Shown: piece by piece, positions 57,601 to 64,000 of the stretch
How the letters are laid out: each line of letters opens with the position of its first letter
Numbering within the stretch: the stretch's first letter is position 1
Assembly (NCBI RefSeq): GCF_020782235.1
Contig: NZ_JAJGNO010000004.1
Location: forward strand, 1 to 64,000
Direction: 5' to 3'
Length of the DNA: 64,000 bases
From: Sphingobium naphthae
GTDB taxonomy: Bacteria; Pseudomonadota; Alphaproteobacteria; Sphingomonadales; Sphingomonadaceae
Translations under genes and position numbers: made by a program
The notes under the pieces: model-generated
What the model saw: only the letters and a program-made list of their open reading frames with translations
The model's database searches: none
What the model was told of the DNA's origin: nothing

Positions 57601-60275
57601 TGGCATCGGCGTCATCCGCCTGGCATGGTGCGACCGCGGACGAAACGCTCGCCGCCTTTGTGACCCTGCCCGACGGGCTGAGCGGGGATGAAGCCTCTCG
57701 CCGTCTCGCCGAAGCTGGACCGAACAGTCTGCCGGAGGAAGCGCCGGTTCACCCGCTGCGCCGTTTCCTCGTACAGTTCCACAACCCACTTATTTACTTC
57801 TTGTTCGTCGCGGCCCTGACCGCGTTGTTGCTCGATCACGCGATCGACGCGGTCGTGATCCTGCTTGTCGTCCTGGTGAACGCCATTGTCGGCTTCGTGC
57901 AGGAGGGGCGCGCCGAGCAGGCGCTGGGCGGGATGCGCGCACTGCTCTCGCCTCACGCCATGGTCATGCGAGACGGGATGCGCGTTTCCATCGACGTCGC
58001 CAACGTCGTTCCAGGCGATATCGTTGCGCTGGAGCCGGGCGATCGCGTGCCCGCCGACCTGCGCCTGCTTCGCGCTCGTGGCCTTGCGATCGAAGAGGCT
58101 GCCCTGACCGGCGAATCCGTGGCGGCCGAGAAACGGGAAGACCCGGTCGCTGCAGACGCGCCGCTCGGCGATAGATCTTCGATGGCATTTTCGGGAACGC
58201 TGGTGGCCAAAGGCCAAGCGATCGGCGTTGTTGTAGCCACGGGCAGCCGTACTGAAATCGGCAAAATCAGCGGCATGCTCCACGCTGTTCCCCCGCTGGT
58301 CACGCCATTGCTGCGCCAGATGAACCGCTTCTCTCAGCAATTGACCGTTGCAATCCTTGGTGCAGGGCTCTTCCTCTTGGCTTTTGCGGTCCTGGTGCGC
58401 GGGTTCGACTGGGCTGACGCGCTTATTGCCGTCGTGGCGGTTGCTGCGGGCGCGATCCCGGAAGGGCTGCCCGCCGTGATTACGATCACGCTCGCGATCG
58501 GCGTGCAGCGCATGGCCGCGCGAAAGGCGATCATCCGGAAGCTGCCCGCCGTAGAGACACTCGGTGCCACCTCCGTCATCTGCACCGACAAGACGGGCAC
58601 CCTCACCCGCAACGAAATGACGGTGCGACATGTCTTCACCGCCACCTACGCGCTGGCTGTCAGCGGCTCCGGCTATGCGCCCGAAGGCGCTCTGACCGCC
58701 GACCAGGGCGACGATGCGGCCGCTATTTCCGATGCGGCGGACATCCTGCGTTGCGGGATGCTCTGCAACGACGCGCGGCTCGACCACAAAGATGGCAAAT
58801 GGAGCGTGGCGGGCGATCCGATGGAGGGCGCGCTGATCGCGCTCGGCCGGAAGGCTGGCCTCGACCCCGACCACCTCGCGCGCGAATGGAAGCGCTTGGA
58901 TGAAATCCCGTTCGATGCCGACTATCGCTATATGGCGACCCTGCATCGCGCGCCGTCGGGCGAGCATGTGGTCTTCATCAAGGGCGCACCGGAGGCGGTG
59001 CTGGCGCTGGCGGAGCCTAAGGCCGATCCGGCCCGCTGGGAACAGCTTGGCGCCCAAGCAGCCGGCCAGGGTGAGCGGCTGCTGGGCTTCGCCATGCTGG
59101 CACTGCCCGGCGCGCCGGACCGTATCCGCTTCGAGGACTTGAAGTCCGCCCGAATGCTGGGTCTCATGGGATTTATCGATCCGCCGCGCGACGAGGCCCG
59201 CCGGGCCATCGCGGAATGCCGTTCCGCAGGTATCGCGGTCAAGATGATCACCGGCGACCATATCGAGACGGCCCGCGCCATAGCGCGCCAACTCGATCTT
59301 GCCGACGATCCCAAGGCGATGTCCGGCGCCGACGTCGAGCGGATGGACGATGCCGAACTGGCGCAGACGGTGGACACTATCAGCGTTTTCGCGCGCGCCA
59401 GCCCCGAACATAAGCTCCGCATCGTTCGCGCCCTTCAGTCGCGCGGCGCCGTCGTCGCCATGACCGGCGACGGGGTGAACGACGCACCATCGCTCAAGCA
59501 GGCCGATGTGGGCACGGCCATGGGCGTCGCCGGCACCGAAGCGGCACGGGAAGCATCGGAAATGGTGCTGCTCGATGATAATTTCGCATCCATCGTGGCG
59601 GCCGTGCACGAAGGCCGCACGGTCTACGACAATATCCGCAAGGTCATCGCCTGGACGCTGCCGACCAACGGGGGCGAAGCCATCGTCATCGTGGCAGCGA
59701 TTCTGGCGGGCTTCGCGCTTCCCATGACCGCGACGCAGATCCTCTGGATCAACTTGGTGACCTCTGTGACGCTGGGGCTGGCCCTCGCCTTCGAACCGCC
59801 AGAGCCGGAAGTGATGCAGCGTCCACCCCGCCGCGCTGACGCCTCGCTCCTGTCACCATTCCTGTTATGGCGGGTCTTGCTGGTGTCGGGCCTGTTCTCC
59901 GCGGTCATTCTCCTGATCTTCTTCGGGGCGCAGGCTCGCGGCGAGGACATTGCCACCGCTCGAACGATGGTCGTCAACATGCTGGTGGTAGCGGAGATTT
60001 TCTATCTCTTCACCGTCCGCTATCTCCATATGCGTTCGCTCACCTTGCGCGGCCTCCTCGGCACGCCCTCGGTGTTGATCGCGATCGCTGCAGTGACGAC
60101 GGCGCAGCTTGCCTTCACGTACATCCCCGTCATGAACGAGATGTTCGATACGCGGCCGCTTTCCTTGCTCGATGGCGTTGCGATCATGCTGGTCGGGCTT
60201 GTGCTGTTTCTGGCGCTGGAAGGCGAGAAACTGCTGATGCGGAAACTCGATCTGTTCGAGGAGCTGCGGTCTTGA
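57600..60275 (+). CDS. Cation-transporting P-type ATPase (CtpF/IIA-like)
   Basis: An 891-aa ion pump. N-terminal cation-ATPase domain; actuator motif LTGESVAAEK; phosphorylation site ICTDKTGTLTRNEMTV; hinge MTGDGVNDAPSLKQADVG; about ten membrane helices. TM4 has the IPEGLPAVI motif typical of Ca2+/Na+-type (P2) pumps, while TM6 reads INLVTSVTLGLALAFEPPE, where SERCA has an aspartate after NLVT. It resembles mycobacterial CtpF, a DosR-regulon pump. The ion is uncertain (Ca2+, Mn2+ or Na+). The ATG at 57600 overlaps the usp stop; a GTG two codons earlier is possible. Confidence 0.92.
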   Translation: MASASSAWHGATADETLAAFVTLPDGLSGDEASRRLAEAGPNSLPEEAPVHPLRRFLVQFHNPLIYFLFVAALTALLLDHAIDAVVILLVVLVNAIVGFVQEGRAEQALGGMRALLSPHAMVMRDGMRVSIDVANVVPGDIVALEPGDRVPADLRLLRARGLAIEEAALTGESVAAEKREDPVAADAPLGDRSSMAFSGTLVAKGQAIGVVVATGSRTEIGKISGMLHAVPPLVTPLLRQMNRFSQQLTVAILGAGLFLLAFAVLVRGFDWADALIAVVAVAAGAIPEGLPAVITITLAIGVQRMAARKAIIRKLPAVETLGATSVICTDKTGTLTRNEMTVRHVFTATYALAVSGSGYAPEGALTADQGDDAAAISDAADILRCGMLCNDARLDHKDGKWSVAGDPMEGALIALGRKAGLDPDHLAREWKRLDEIPFDADYRYMATLHRAPSGEHVVFIKGAPEAVLALAEPKADPARWEQLGAQAAGQGERLLGFAMLALPGAPDRIRFEDLKSARMLGLMGFIDPPRDEARRAIAECRSAGIAVKMITGDHIETARAIARQLDLADDPKAMSGADVERMDDAELAQTVDTISVFARASPEHKLRIVRALQSRGAVVAMTGDGVNDAPSLKQADVGTAMGVAGTEAAREASEMVLLDDNFASIVAAVHEGRTVYDNIRKVIAWTLPTNGGEAIVIVAAILAGFALPMTATQILWINLVTSVTLGLALAFEPPEPEVMQRPPRRADASLLSPFLLWRVLLVSGLFSAVILLIFFGAQARGEDIATARTMVVNMLVVAEIFYLFTVRYLHMRSLTLRGLLGTPSVLIAIAAVTTAQLAFTYIPVMNEMFDTRPLSLLDGVAIMLVGLVLFLALEGEKLLMRKLDLFEELRS

Positions 60276-60457
60276 CGAGGGAAAATACTGAGCGTGGACA
60301 GTACCGAAGCGGACCGGATCATCCGCGTTACGGTCTATAGCACACAGAAGCCTGGCTCTTACGATGAGTTCGGCGGACGATGCGCCGACAGTCGGCATAA
60401 GCCTGCACGCCAATGCAACTAATCCGATGGCGTAACGCTTACGGGAAAGAGGCCTTC

Positions 60458-60494
60458 AGGCGTCAGCGGCGGAATCGGTCCGCCGCTGGCGCCT
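60458..60494. terminator. Hairpin between converging P-type ATPase and ompW genes
   Basis: A 16-bp stem (aggcgtcagcggcgga with tccgccgctggcgcct, one mismatch) and a 5-nt loop. No T-run on either side. The rest of 60276-60501 holds nothing I recognise. Confidence 0.4.
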
Positions 60495-60501
60495 GTTAGG
60501 A

Positions 60502-61185
60502 TCAGAGGCGCAAGCCAAAGCCGACGCCGAACACCAGCGGGTCGATGTCCATCTTGACCCTCTGCGTGCCGGCGGCGGCGGTGGTGAGCCGCGCGGTGGT
60601 GTCGATGTCAATATATTTGACGTCGAAGTTCAGGAACATCCTGGGGTTGATGTCCACGTCGACCCCGGCCTGTCCGGCCCAGCCGAAGCTGTCCTTCATC
60701 GACACGCTGGTGCGGCCGACCGCCGCTTCCAGCCCCTTGGCCGCCGTTTCATCGAAGAAGAGCGTGTAGTTGACGCCCGCCCCGATATAGGGCCGAACCT
60801 TGCCGGTCGGGGCGAAATGATACTGCGCCGTCAGCGTGGGCGGCAGCACGCGGGTGGAAGCGAGCCGACCGATACCGCCTGTCGTGCCCGTTACGCCGCT
60901 CGCCCGATGCTTGGTGGTCGCCGCGATCAGTTCGAACCCGATATGATCGGTCGCCATCCAGGTGACATCGACCTCCGGCACCACCTGATTGTTCAAGCGG
61001 ACCTTCTCGCCCGGAAAGCCGGGCAATATGCTGCCGGATTGTTCGTTGGGCGCCACCATGATGGTGCGCAGGCGCAGCAGCAGGTCTCCGGCCTGCACGC
61101 CCGTGCGTGCTTCGGTCTGCGCCGCAGCGGGGGTGCTGGCCGCCAGCGCCGCCACGAGCGCCACCGCCGGTACAAGGATCTTCAT
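60502..61185 (-). CDS. ompW: OmpW-family outer-membrane protein
   Basis: A 227-aa eight-stranded beta-barrel protein with a signal peptide (MKILVPAVALVAALAASTPA, cleavage near AAAQ). GDLLLRLRTIMVAPNEQSG and PPTLTAQYHFAPTGKVRPYI, followed by GAGVNYTLFF, are OmpW hallmarks; the C-terminus ends FGVGFGLRL. OmpW forms a narrow hydrophobic channel and is FNR-controlled in enteric bacteria. Two Fnr-type boxes lie upstream at 61243-61278. Confidence 0.93.
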   Translation of the reverse strand: MKILVPAVALVAALAASTPAAAQTEARTGVQAGDLLLRLRTIMVAPNEQSGSILPGFPGEKVRLNNQVVPEVDVTWMATDHIGFELIAATTKHRASGVTGTTGGIGRLASTRVLPPTLTAQYHFAPTGKVRPYIGAGVNYTLFFDETAAKGLEAAVGRTSVSMKDSFGWAGQAGVDVDINPRMFLNFDVKYIDIDTTARLTTAAAGTQRVKMDIDPLVFGVGFGLRL

Positions 61186-61242
61186 GTCGTCACTCCTTCA
61201 TCGATTTCGGGCTCGCCCTAGGTCTTGCGGCGGGGTGCGACA

Positions 61243-61256
61243 CTGACGGCGATCAA
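61243..61256. promoter_or_regulatory. Fnr-type box 1 (ompW-hemN intergenic)
   Basis: CTGAC-GGCG-ATCAA, one base from the TTGAC/T-N4-ATCAA pattern. Its centre (61249.5) is about 63 bp before the hemN ATG, so a -41.5 placement would give a 22-nt hemN leader. Confidence 0.6.
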
Positions 61257-61264
61257 GCGCCTGT

Positions 61265-61278
61265 TTGACGTCGATCAA
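61265..61278. promoter_or_regulatory. Fnr-type box 2 (ompW-hemN intergenic)
   Basis: TTGAC-GTCG-ATCAA, a near-perfect Fnr/FixK box. Its centre (61271.5) lies 22 bp from box 1; a -41.5 placement would put the ompW start of transcription near 61230, 45 nt before its ATG. Confidence 0.75.
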
Positions 61279-61312
61279 GGGCGTGAGCGGACCCTTGGCA
61301 TAGGATGATGGC

Positions 61313-62635
61313 ATGTGGACCTATCATCCCGATCTGCTGGCCCAGCCTGCGCCGCGCTACACCAGCTATCCCACAGCCGCCGATTTCCACGAGGCGGTCG
61401 GCCCGGAGGATATGGATGCGGCGCTCGACGGGATCGCGGACGAAGCGTCCATCTCGCTGTATCTGCACATCCCCTTCTGCCGCGATATTTGCTGGTATTG
61501 CGGCTGCAACACCGGCGCCGCCAACCGAACCGCGCGCCTCGACGCCTACCTTGCGCGGCTGGAGCAGGAACTGGCGCTAGTCGCGGCGCGGCTGGAGGGG
61601 CGCGGGCGGGTGCGACGAATTGCCTTTGGCGGTGGCAGCCCCAACGCGATGCCGCCCGGCGCATTTCTGCGGCTGGTCGAACAGATCGCCACGCGCCTGC
61701 CCAGCGGCGGCTCCAGCCTGTCGGTGGAGATCGATCCACGTGGCTTCGACCAGCCATGGGCGACCGCTCTGGCGGATGCGGGCGCGTCCCGCGTGAGCCT
61801 CGGCGTGCAGACCTTCGACCCCCCCCTTCAAGCAGCGATCGGCCGAGTACAGCCGGAAGATCAGATTCGCCGGTCGGTCGCCATGCTGCGCGATGCCGGA
61901 GTCGAATCGATCAACGTCGACCTGATGTACGGCCTGCCCGGACAAGACGCATCCAGCTTGAGCGCCACCATCGAAACGGCTTTGTCGATGGGCCCGGAGC
62001 GGCTGGCGGTGTTCGGCTATGCCCATGTGCCGCATCTGATCCCACGGCAGCGTCGCATCGATGACAGCGCCCTGCCCGATGCGGAAGCCCGCTTCGAACA
62101 GGCGGCGCTGGCCCATGCGATGCTGAGGCAGGCTGGCTATGCAGCGGTCGGATTCGACCATTTCGCCCTGCCGACGGATGCGCTGGCGATGGCGGCGGCG
62201 GACGGCACACTGCGCCGCAACTTCCAGGGGTTCACGGAAGATCAGGCGGACGTGCTGGTCGGCCTGGGCGCCAGCGCCATCAGCCTCTTTCCCGACCGCA
62301 TCCTTCAGAATGAGAAGAATAGCGGCCGCTGGCATATGGCGATCGGCGCAGGCCGTTTCGCAACGGCGCGAGGTATCCATCGCACCGCCGAGGATAGGCT
62401 GCGCGGCCGTGCCATCGAACAGCTATTGTGCCAGGGCGCTGCGGATGTCGCGCCCCTGCTCGATCCGGCGGCGCTGCGAGCGGCGCTGCTACCATTCGAG
62501 CAACGCGGGTTGGTGACGTGGTGCGACGCGCGGGTGGAAATCGCGCCCGATGCGCTGCCCTATGCGCGCGTCATCGCGGCAAGGATCGATCGCTACCGCT
62601 CTATGAGTAGCGTGCGGTTCAGCAATGCCGTCTGA
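61313..62635 (+). CDS. hemN: Oxygen-independent coproporphyrinogen III oxidase
   Basis: A 440-aa radical-SAM enzyme that makes protoporphyrinogen IX without O2. Fe-S ligands are C56, C60 and C63 with C65 nearby in FCRDICWYCGCNTGA; the HemN pattern CxxxCxxCxC separates it from HemW-like proteins. YTSYPTAADFHEAVGPEDM and FGGGSPNAMPPG are conserved. An AGGA site lies about 8 nt before the ATG. Its 3' end overlaps the fnr start by 11 bp. Confidence 0.95.
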   Translation: MWTYHPDLLAQPAPRYTSYPTAADFHEAVGPEDMDAALDGIADEASISLYLHIPFCRDICWYCGCNTGAANRTARLDAYLARLEQELALVAARLEGRGRVRRIAFGGGSPNAMPPGAFLRLVEQIATRLPSGGSSLSVEIDPRGFDQPWATALADAGASRVSLGVQTFDPPLQAAIGRVQPEDQIRRSVAMLRDAGVESINVDLMYGLPGQDASSLSATIETALSMGPERLAVFGYAHVPHLIPRQRRIDDSALPDAEARFEQAALAHAMLRQAGYAAVGFDHFALPTDALAMAAADGTLRRNFQGFTEDQADVLVGLGASAISLFPDRILQNEKNSGRWHMAIGAGRFATARGIHRTAEDRLRGRAIEQLLCQGAADVAPLLDPAALRAALLPFEQRGLVTWCDARVEIAPDALPYARVIAARIDRYRSMSSVRFSNAV

Positions 62636-63323
62636 CCATCCGCACCCTGCCGGCCGCTGCGCCGTCTGCGCGGTGCGCGACAGCGCCTTATGCGCCACCT
62701 TCGCCGAGCCGGAGCTCGCCGCCTTGCGCGCCATCGGTCGCCGTCGCACATTGCCCGCCGGGCAGATCGTCGTGAGCGCCGGCGACCCGGCGAGCTTCTG
62801 CGCCAATCTCGTGTCAGGCGTGCTCAAGGTAGTCCGCGAGGAACATGACGGACGCACGCAGATCGTCGGGCTGCTCTTTCCGGGCGACCTTGTCGGTGAA
62901 CCCTTTGTCGAAGAGGCGCGCGACACGTTGGTCGCGCTAACGGAAATCGACTTGTGCCTCTATCCGCGACAGCCGCTCGAAACGCTGCTCACCCACCATC
63001 CCGCCGCCACGCATTTGCTGTTGCGACGGGCGCTCGCCACGTTGGCGGAGGCGCGCAAATGGATGCTGATGCTGGGCCGGCGGCAAGCGCCCGAGAAAAT
63101 CGCCGCCTTTCTGCTGGACATGGAACGGCGGTTGGAGCCCGCGGCGGGCGGCGGCTATCATCTGCCGATGGGCCGGGCCGCAATGGGCGAGGTGCTGGGC
63201 CTCACGATCGAGACCGTCAGCCGCCAGTTGAGCGCGATGAAGCGGGCTGGCATGATCGCACTGCCCAGCCGGCGTCACATCCTGTTGCTGGATCGGCCAA
63301 AGTTGGCGCAGATAGCGGGATGA
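62625..63323 (+). CDS. fnr: Fnr-type oxygen-sensing transcription regulator
   Basis: A 232-aa Crp/Fnr-family regulator. N-terminal cysteines C12, C15 and C23 with C111 (in EIDLCLYPRQPLE, aligning with Cys122 of E. coli FNR) form the expected [4Fe-4S] set, so oxygen sensing is likely, unlike FixK proteins that lack it. The cNMP-like barrel is at about 30-130 and the helix-turn-helix GEVLGLTIETVSRQLSAMKR carries the E-x2-S-R residues that read TTGAT-N4-ATCAA. It overlaps hemN by 11 bp. Confidence 0.94.
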   Translation: MPSDHPHPAGRCAVCAVRDSALCATFAEPELAALRAIGRRRTLPAGQIVVSAGDPASFCANLVSGVLKVVREEHDGRTQIVGLLFPGDLVGEPFVEEARDTLVALTEIDLCLYPRQPLETLLTHHPAATHLLLRRALATLAEARKWMLMLGRRQAPEKIAAFLLDMERRLEPAAGGGYHLPMGRAAMGEVLGLTIETVSRQLSAMKRAGMIALPSRRHILLLDRPKLAQIAG

Positions 63324-63342
63324 CGCGCGCGGGTCGCGGTGG

Positions 63343-64000
63343 TCAGGCCGCCAGCGCCGCCCCCGCCGACCCTGCCGCGATGTCGAGCCTCTTGTCGCAC
63401 AGCGCCAGTGCGCCCGGGCGATGGCTGACCAGCAGCAGGCCCTGCCCGGTTCGGTCCAGCCGCGCGCCGAGCCGGCTCACCACCTGCGCTTCGGTCGCGG
63501 CGTCCAACCCTTCTGTCGGCTCGTCGAGCAGCAGCCAGGGCGCATCCGCGACATAGGCGCGAGCGAGCGAGAGCCGCCGCCGCTCGCCGCCCGACAGGCG
63601 AGCGCCATTTTCCCCAATCCAGATGTCGAGACCGCCCAACGCATGAATGCGATCCGTCAGCGCCGCATCCGTGAGCGCCGCCCACAGGTCCGCTTCGGAG
63701 GCATCGGCCCGAGCGAGCAGCAGATTGTCGCGCACGCTGCCTGCAATCAGCAGGGCGTCCTGGGGCGCCCAAGCGAAATGGCCGCGCAGCGCGTCGGGCG
63801 ACAGCCTGGCCACGTCCGTGCCGCCGATGGCGATGACGCCGGGTAGGCAGGGACGCAGGCCGATCAGACGCTCGACCAGCGTCGTCTTGCCAGCGCCCGA
63901 TGGTCCCACCAGCGCCGCGCGATCACCGGCGTCCAACCGCGCGCCCCATGGATGAGAGAAGTCGATCGACGCTCCGGCGTTTACGCCCGATGGCGGGTCG
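63343..64000 (-). CDS. ABC exporter ATPase domain, CydC-like (partial, N-terminus outside window)
   Basis: The C-terminal 218 residues of an ABC protein. Walker A GPSGAGKTTLVERLIGL, Q-loop WAPQDALLIAGSVRDN, signature LSGGERRRLSLARA, Walker B WLLLDEPTEGLD, then H-loop SHRP. The frame runs to the right window edge without a start, so the membrane part lies beyond. The short linkers and LSGGERRRLSLARAY are typical of CydC, which with CydD exports cysteine/glutathione for cytochrome bd assembly. The Fnr/hemN context supports this; another fused ABC exporter is possible. Confidence 0.8.
   Translation of the reverse strand, partial: DPPSGVNAGASIDFSHPWGARLDAGDRAALVGPSGAGKTTLVERLIGLRPCLPGVIAIGGTDVARLSPDALRGHFAWAPQDALLIAGSVRDNLLLARADASEADLWAALTDAALTDRIHALGGLDIWIGENGARLSGGERRRLSLARAYVADAPWLLLDEPTEGLDAATEAQVVSRLGARLDRTGQGLLLVSHRPGALALCDKRLDIAAGSAGAALAA

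Noticed and set aside
57612..59609. 665-aa open frame on the minus strand opposite the P-type ATPase
   Set aside because: Antisense shadow; all P-type ATPase motifs are on the plus strand.
60294..60422. 42-aa GTG-started frame between the P-type ATPase and ompW
   Set aside because: Weak ribosome-binding site, no recognisable pattern and no coupling; likely chance.

Overview
The window is about 64 kb of GC-rich chromosome from an alphaproteobacterium, most likely of the order Sphingomonadales (Sphingobium/Sphingomonas-like). The evidence is an F1-only ATP synthase operon (atpHAGDC) without F0 genes next to it, a PopZ-type polar organiser, several CtrA-box-like sites (TTAA-N7-TTAA), two TonB-dependent receptors, and a high density of alphaproteobacterial housekeeping families. 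No replication origin, rRNA or CRISPR array was seen.

Layout. 1-1620 is accessory DNA: a probable IS21-type element end, a protein resembling (from memory) the predicted pPIWI-associated nuclease family, a small Cys/His-rich protein, and a second repeat pair that could be another element scar. 1753-17525 holds a TPR-sulfotransferase, an Oar-like TonB receptor, a minus-strand run (transaldolase-like fsa, an ABM-fold protein, an unlisted 32-aa membrane peptide, a BCCT transporter), priA with an overlapping DUF1289 gene, a gluzincin-like exported protein, ada, and an exported trypsin-like protease with two C-terminal membrane helices. 17702-22766 is atpHAGDC; three of its four spacers each carry a palindromic repeat. 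22883-27974 holds two coupled membrane proteins of unknown function, an orphan cpaF and an exported methyltransferase-like protein. 28104-33551 is a mix of small stress/envelope genes ending in DUF2292 plus a TonB receptor. 33645-38870 has panB, a YfgM-like TPR protein, bamB, der, a TusA-family protein and an Hpt protein. 38907-47982 has a flavin monooxygenase-like protein, an acyltransferase, HerA, a MATE exporter, valS and an SDR. 48047-52890 (minus) reads pcm-tolC-popZ and an S9 peptidase.

53080-64000 is the most distinctive part. A tRNA-Cys gene is followed by a badly decayed P4-type integrase, then by a low-oxygen cluster: phosphate acetyl/butyryltransferase, acetate kinase, a second FabI-type reductase, a double-Usp protein, a CtpF-like P-type ATPase, OmpW, hemN, an Fnr regulator with four expected Fe-S cysteines, and the ATPase end of a CydC-like exporter. 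Two Fnr-type boxes 22 bp apart lie between ompW and hemN. Together these suggest an oxygen-limitation module (acetate/ATP fermentation, O2-independent haem synthesis, cytochrome bd assembly) under its own Fnr, placed beside an old tRNA integration site.

A second theme is possible CtrA control: four genes or operons in different parts of the window (the membrane-protein pair, cpaF, hpt, popZ) have perfect or near-perfect TTAA-N7-TTAA sites 38-60 nt before their starts. All family assignments come from motifs and family knowledge; no database search was run.
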